From the NCBI GenBank assembly GCA_016783355.1, contig JADHWR010000077.1:1-5168 (forward strand): a stretch of 5,168 nucleotides of DNA, written 5' to 3'. Both the position numbers and the translations under genes were made by a program. Shown here one piece after another: positions 3,378 through 5,168 of this stretch. The notes beneath the pieces are model-generated. The model did no database searches. It was not told the origin of the DNA and saw nothing but the letters and a program-made list of their open reading frames with translations. The number at the start of each line of letters is the position of its first letter. Position 1 is the first letter of the stretch. The DNA is from Candidatus Omnitrophota bacterium (GTDB taxonomy: Bacteria; Omnitrophota; Gorgyraeia; Gygaellales; JAHJCI01).

Positions 3378-5168
3378 TCATTGCACCTGACTTTTAATCT
3401 TTGCAAAAGCCTCTACGGATTCACGTAAAAGCCGACAATATAAATCAAAGCCTACGGCGGTAATGAATCCGTGCTGCTGCGCCCCTAATAAATTGCCTGC
3501 TCCGCGAATCTCTAAATCCTGCATCGCGATCTTAAACCCCGATCCCAACTCAGAATATTCCTGCAAAGCTTTCAGCCTTTTTCTTGCTTCGTCCGATAAT
3601 CGCCCCTTGCGCGGTAGGAGAAAATAGGCAAAGGCAGTTCGATTAAATCTGCCTACCCTGCCGCGCAATTGATGCAAATCTGCCAAACCAAAATAATCAG
3701 CATTATTTACGATCAGTGTATTGACATTGGGAATATCTAAGCCCGATTCGACAATAACCGTAGAGATAAGCACGCTAATCTGAGAATTTAAAAATTTAAT
3801 CATCGCTAATGCTATCTGGTGCGCAGGCATTTGTCCATGAATAATACCGACTTTTATCTCGGGGGGCAATTTCTGAGTTAGCTTCCTGGCGACCTTTTCA
3901 ATATCTAAAATTCGATTATGCACAAAATAAACTTGACCTTTGCGCTTTATCTCATTTAAGATTGCTTGTCGGATTAGATCATCGTCATATTCTAACACAA
4001 AGGTCTTAATCGGCAAGCGATTTTCTGGCGGAGTATCGATTATTGAGAAATCCCTGATTTGCATCAGGCTCATATATAAGGTGCGTGGTATCGGCGTAGC
4101 AGTAAGGGTAAGTAGATCGCAATTTAAACGTAAATGCTTCAAGGCCTCTTTGCTCTTTACCCCAAACCTCTGCTCCTCGTCAATAATCACTAACCCTAAA
4201 TCATTAAATTTGATATTCTTAGTTAAAAGGCAGTGCGTACCAATAATTATATCGACCTTGCCATCCGCTAAATCCTTGATGATCTGGCCTTGTTGGCTTC
4301 TTTTAACCAGACGAGAAAGCATCTCCACGCGAATAGGAAATTTCTCAACCCGCTTAATAAAGTTCTGGTAATGCTGCTGGGCTAAAATCGTGGTCGGGAC
4401 CAAAAATGCTACTTGCTTATTATTGATTACGCTTTTGAAGGCTGCGCGCAAGGCTATTTCTGTTTTGCCATAACCTACATCTCCGCATAAAAGCCGATCC
4501 ATCGGTTTTGCCGTCTCCATATCTCGCTTTACTTCCTGCCATGCCCTTGCTTGTCCGGGCGTCTCCGCAAAAAGAAATCCTGCCTCAAACTCCTTCTCCC
4601 AAGGCGCATCTTTAGAATAAGCAAAACCGATCTTCTCTTTGCGCATCGCCTCAGTTGATAATAGCTCCCAGGCCAGCTGCTGAATGCCTCTGCGCGCTCG
4701 CTGCTTAGTGCGCAGCCATTCCTTAGTTCCCAAGCGATTTAGTTTTGGGCGGCGCAAACCAAAGGCTATATATCTTTGAACTAAATGTACCTGATCAAGA
4801 GGAACAAATAATTTCTCTCCACGGTCATACTCGATAACCAAATGTTCTCTAAACGCATCCTGAATCCTAATCTTTTCAATCCCTAAGAACTTGCCAACCC
4901 CATAGCGATTATGCACTACATAGTCGCCAAACTTTATATCTAAAAAATTAGTAAGGGGCAGATCTTCTCGAAAGTGGACCAGACGGGTTCCGCGGGTTTT
5001 AGATACAGGTAAAACAATCACCACCATATGATCCCAAAAGCTCCTGCCTGTAGGTAAATCAATGCTCCTTAGGGTAAGAATCTGATTTCCCTCCCACTCG
5101 ATACGCAAAGGTAATTCGAAACTCAGCGGCCAAACATCAATGATGCCGCCCCGGTGAGAAAACTCACC
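3378..5168 (-). CDS. mfd: Transcription-repair coupling factor Mfd, compact form (5' end off window)
   Basis: Mfd is a DNA translocase that pushes stalled RNA polymerase off template lesions and recruits UvrA. The reading frame is open to the right edge, so the start and first domain are not seen; 596 residues are visible, numbered here from the edge. Residues 1-50 are UvrB-like (HRGGIIDVWP, then LPLRIEW). Residues 76-135 form the CarD-like polymerase-interaction domain (GDYVVHNRYGVGKFLGIE). The helicase follows: Walker A GDVGYGKT (229-236), DEEQ (330-333), TATPIPRT (356-363), QLRGRVGR (500-507) and the translocation region near DLEIRGAGNLLG (551-562). Two departures stand out. Only about 75 residues separate RGGIID from VVH..GVG, against roughly 300 or more in E. 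coli, so D1b and D3 appear absent. The protein also ends about 20 residues after GFDLYCRLL, without D7. RecG is excluded by the CarD-like domain. A TTG at 5108 is not needed as a start because homology continues upstream of it. Confidence 0.93.
   Translation of the reverse strand, partial: GEFSHRGGIIDVWPLSFELPLRIEWEGNQILTLRSIDLPTGRSFWDHMVVIVLPVSKTRGTRLVHFREDLPLTNFLDIKFGDYVVHNRYGVGKFLGIEKIRIQDAFREHLVIEYDRGEKLFVPLDQVHLVQRYIAFGLRRPKLNRLGTKEWLRTKQRARRGIQQLAWELLSTEAMRKEKIGFAYSKDAPWEKEFEAGFLFAETPGQARAWQEVKRDMETAKPMDRLLCGDVGYGKTEIALRAAFKSVINNKQVAFLVPTTILAQQHYQNFIKRVEKFPIRVEMLSRLVKRSQQGQIIKDLADGKVDIIIGTHCLLTKNIKFNDLGLVIIDEEQRFGVKSKEALKHLRLNCDLLTLTATPIPRTLYMSLMQIRDFSIIDTPPENRLPIKTFVLEYDDDLIRQAILNEIKRKGQVYFVHNRILDIEKVARKLTQKLPPEIKVGIIHGQMPAHQIALAMIKFLNSQISVLISTVIVESGLDIPNVNTLIVNNADYFGLADLHQLRGRVGRFNRTAFAYFLLPRKGRLSDEARKRLKALQEYSELGSGFKIAMQDLEIRGAGNLLGAQQHGFITAVGFDLYCRLLRESVEAFAKIKSQVQ

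Noticed and set aside
3940..4371. Plus-strand open frame of 143 codons inside mfd
   Set aside because: It is opposite the conserved helicase motifs of Mfd and has no independent evidence for coding.
4940..5010. Frameshift explaining the missing D1b and D3 of Mfd
   Set aside because: The frame is open and recognisable on both sides of the junction, and there is no extra DNA in which the missing domains could be hidden.
5153..5168. Perfect hairpin GGTGAG-AAAA-CTCACC at the right edge
   Set aside because: It lies in the conserved GEFSHRGG coding segment of Mfd. A 6-bp stem in coding sequence is readily due to chance and codon constraint, and the window ends there.

Overview
The window is a single minus-strand gene cluster from what looks like a Gram-negative-type (two-membrane) bacterium of moderate to low GC. 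Read in the direction of transcription, from right to left, it holds: a transcription-repair coupling factor (mfd, start off the right edge), a SurA-like periplasmic chaperone/peptidyl-prolyl isomerase, pdxA (vitamin B6 synthesis), rsmA/ksgA (16S rRNA dimethyltransferase), and the first 28 codons of a lipoprotein gene that runs off the left edge. The surA-pdxA-rsmA order is the one known from enterobacteria, here preceded by mfd. That order, a SurA-type protein, a lipobox and many long palindromes would fit an uncultured lineage such as Omnitrophota or a deltaproteobacterial relative, but this assignment comes from memory and is tentative.

Right part (3378-5168): Mfd is clearly recognisable from its CarD-like RNA polymerase-binding domain and complete superfamily 2 helicase motifs, but it is unusually compact. 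The UvrB-like stretch runs almost directly into the polymerase-binding domain, where the E. coli protein has hundreds of extra residues. The protein also stops just after the helicase module, without the C-terminal D7 (TRCF) domain.

Middle (3061-3377): a cluster of distinct palindromes. One perfect 19-bp-arm hairpin lies 4 bases past the mfd stop. Others lie inside the open reading frame of the SurA-like gene and are translated as an abnormal N-terminal extension of about 75 residues before the signal-peptide-like segment. Two of these palindromes share their outer ends (ACCCCG..AG), which suggests one repeat family or composite element.

Centre-left (213-3060): the body of the SurA-like gene, pdxA 18 bases after it, and rsmA after a 97-base gap that holds a weak candidate promoter and a small tandem repeat. 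The genes join envelope protein folding, cofactor synthesis and ribosome maturation, a housekeeping mix probably held together by co-transcription.

Left edge (1-212): between rsmA and the lipoprotein gene lies a 95-bp imperfect palindrome built from four CGCAGAT-type units facing four inverted units. Both halves have 10-11-10 bp spacing, so the units are helically phased. The lipoprotein gene starts just beyond it, at a TTG codon with a good ribosome binding site. I found no complete undescribed system. The unusual parts are the compact Mfd, the palindrome cluster that has entered coding sequence, and the phased repeat array.
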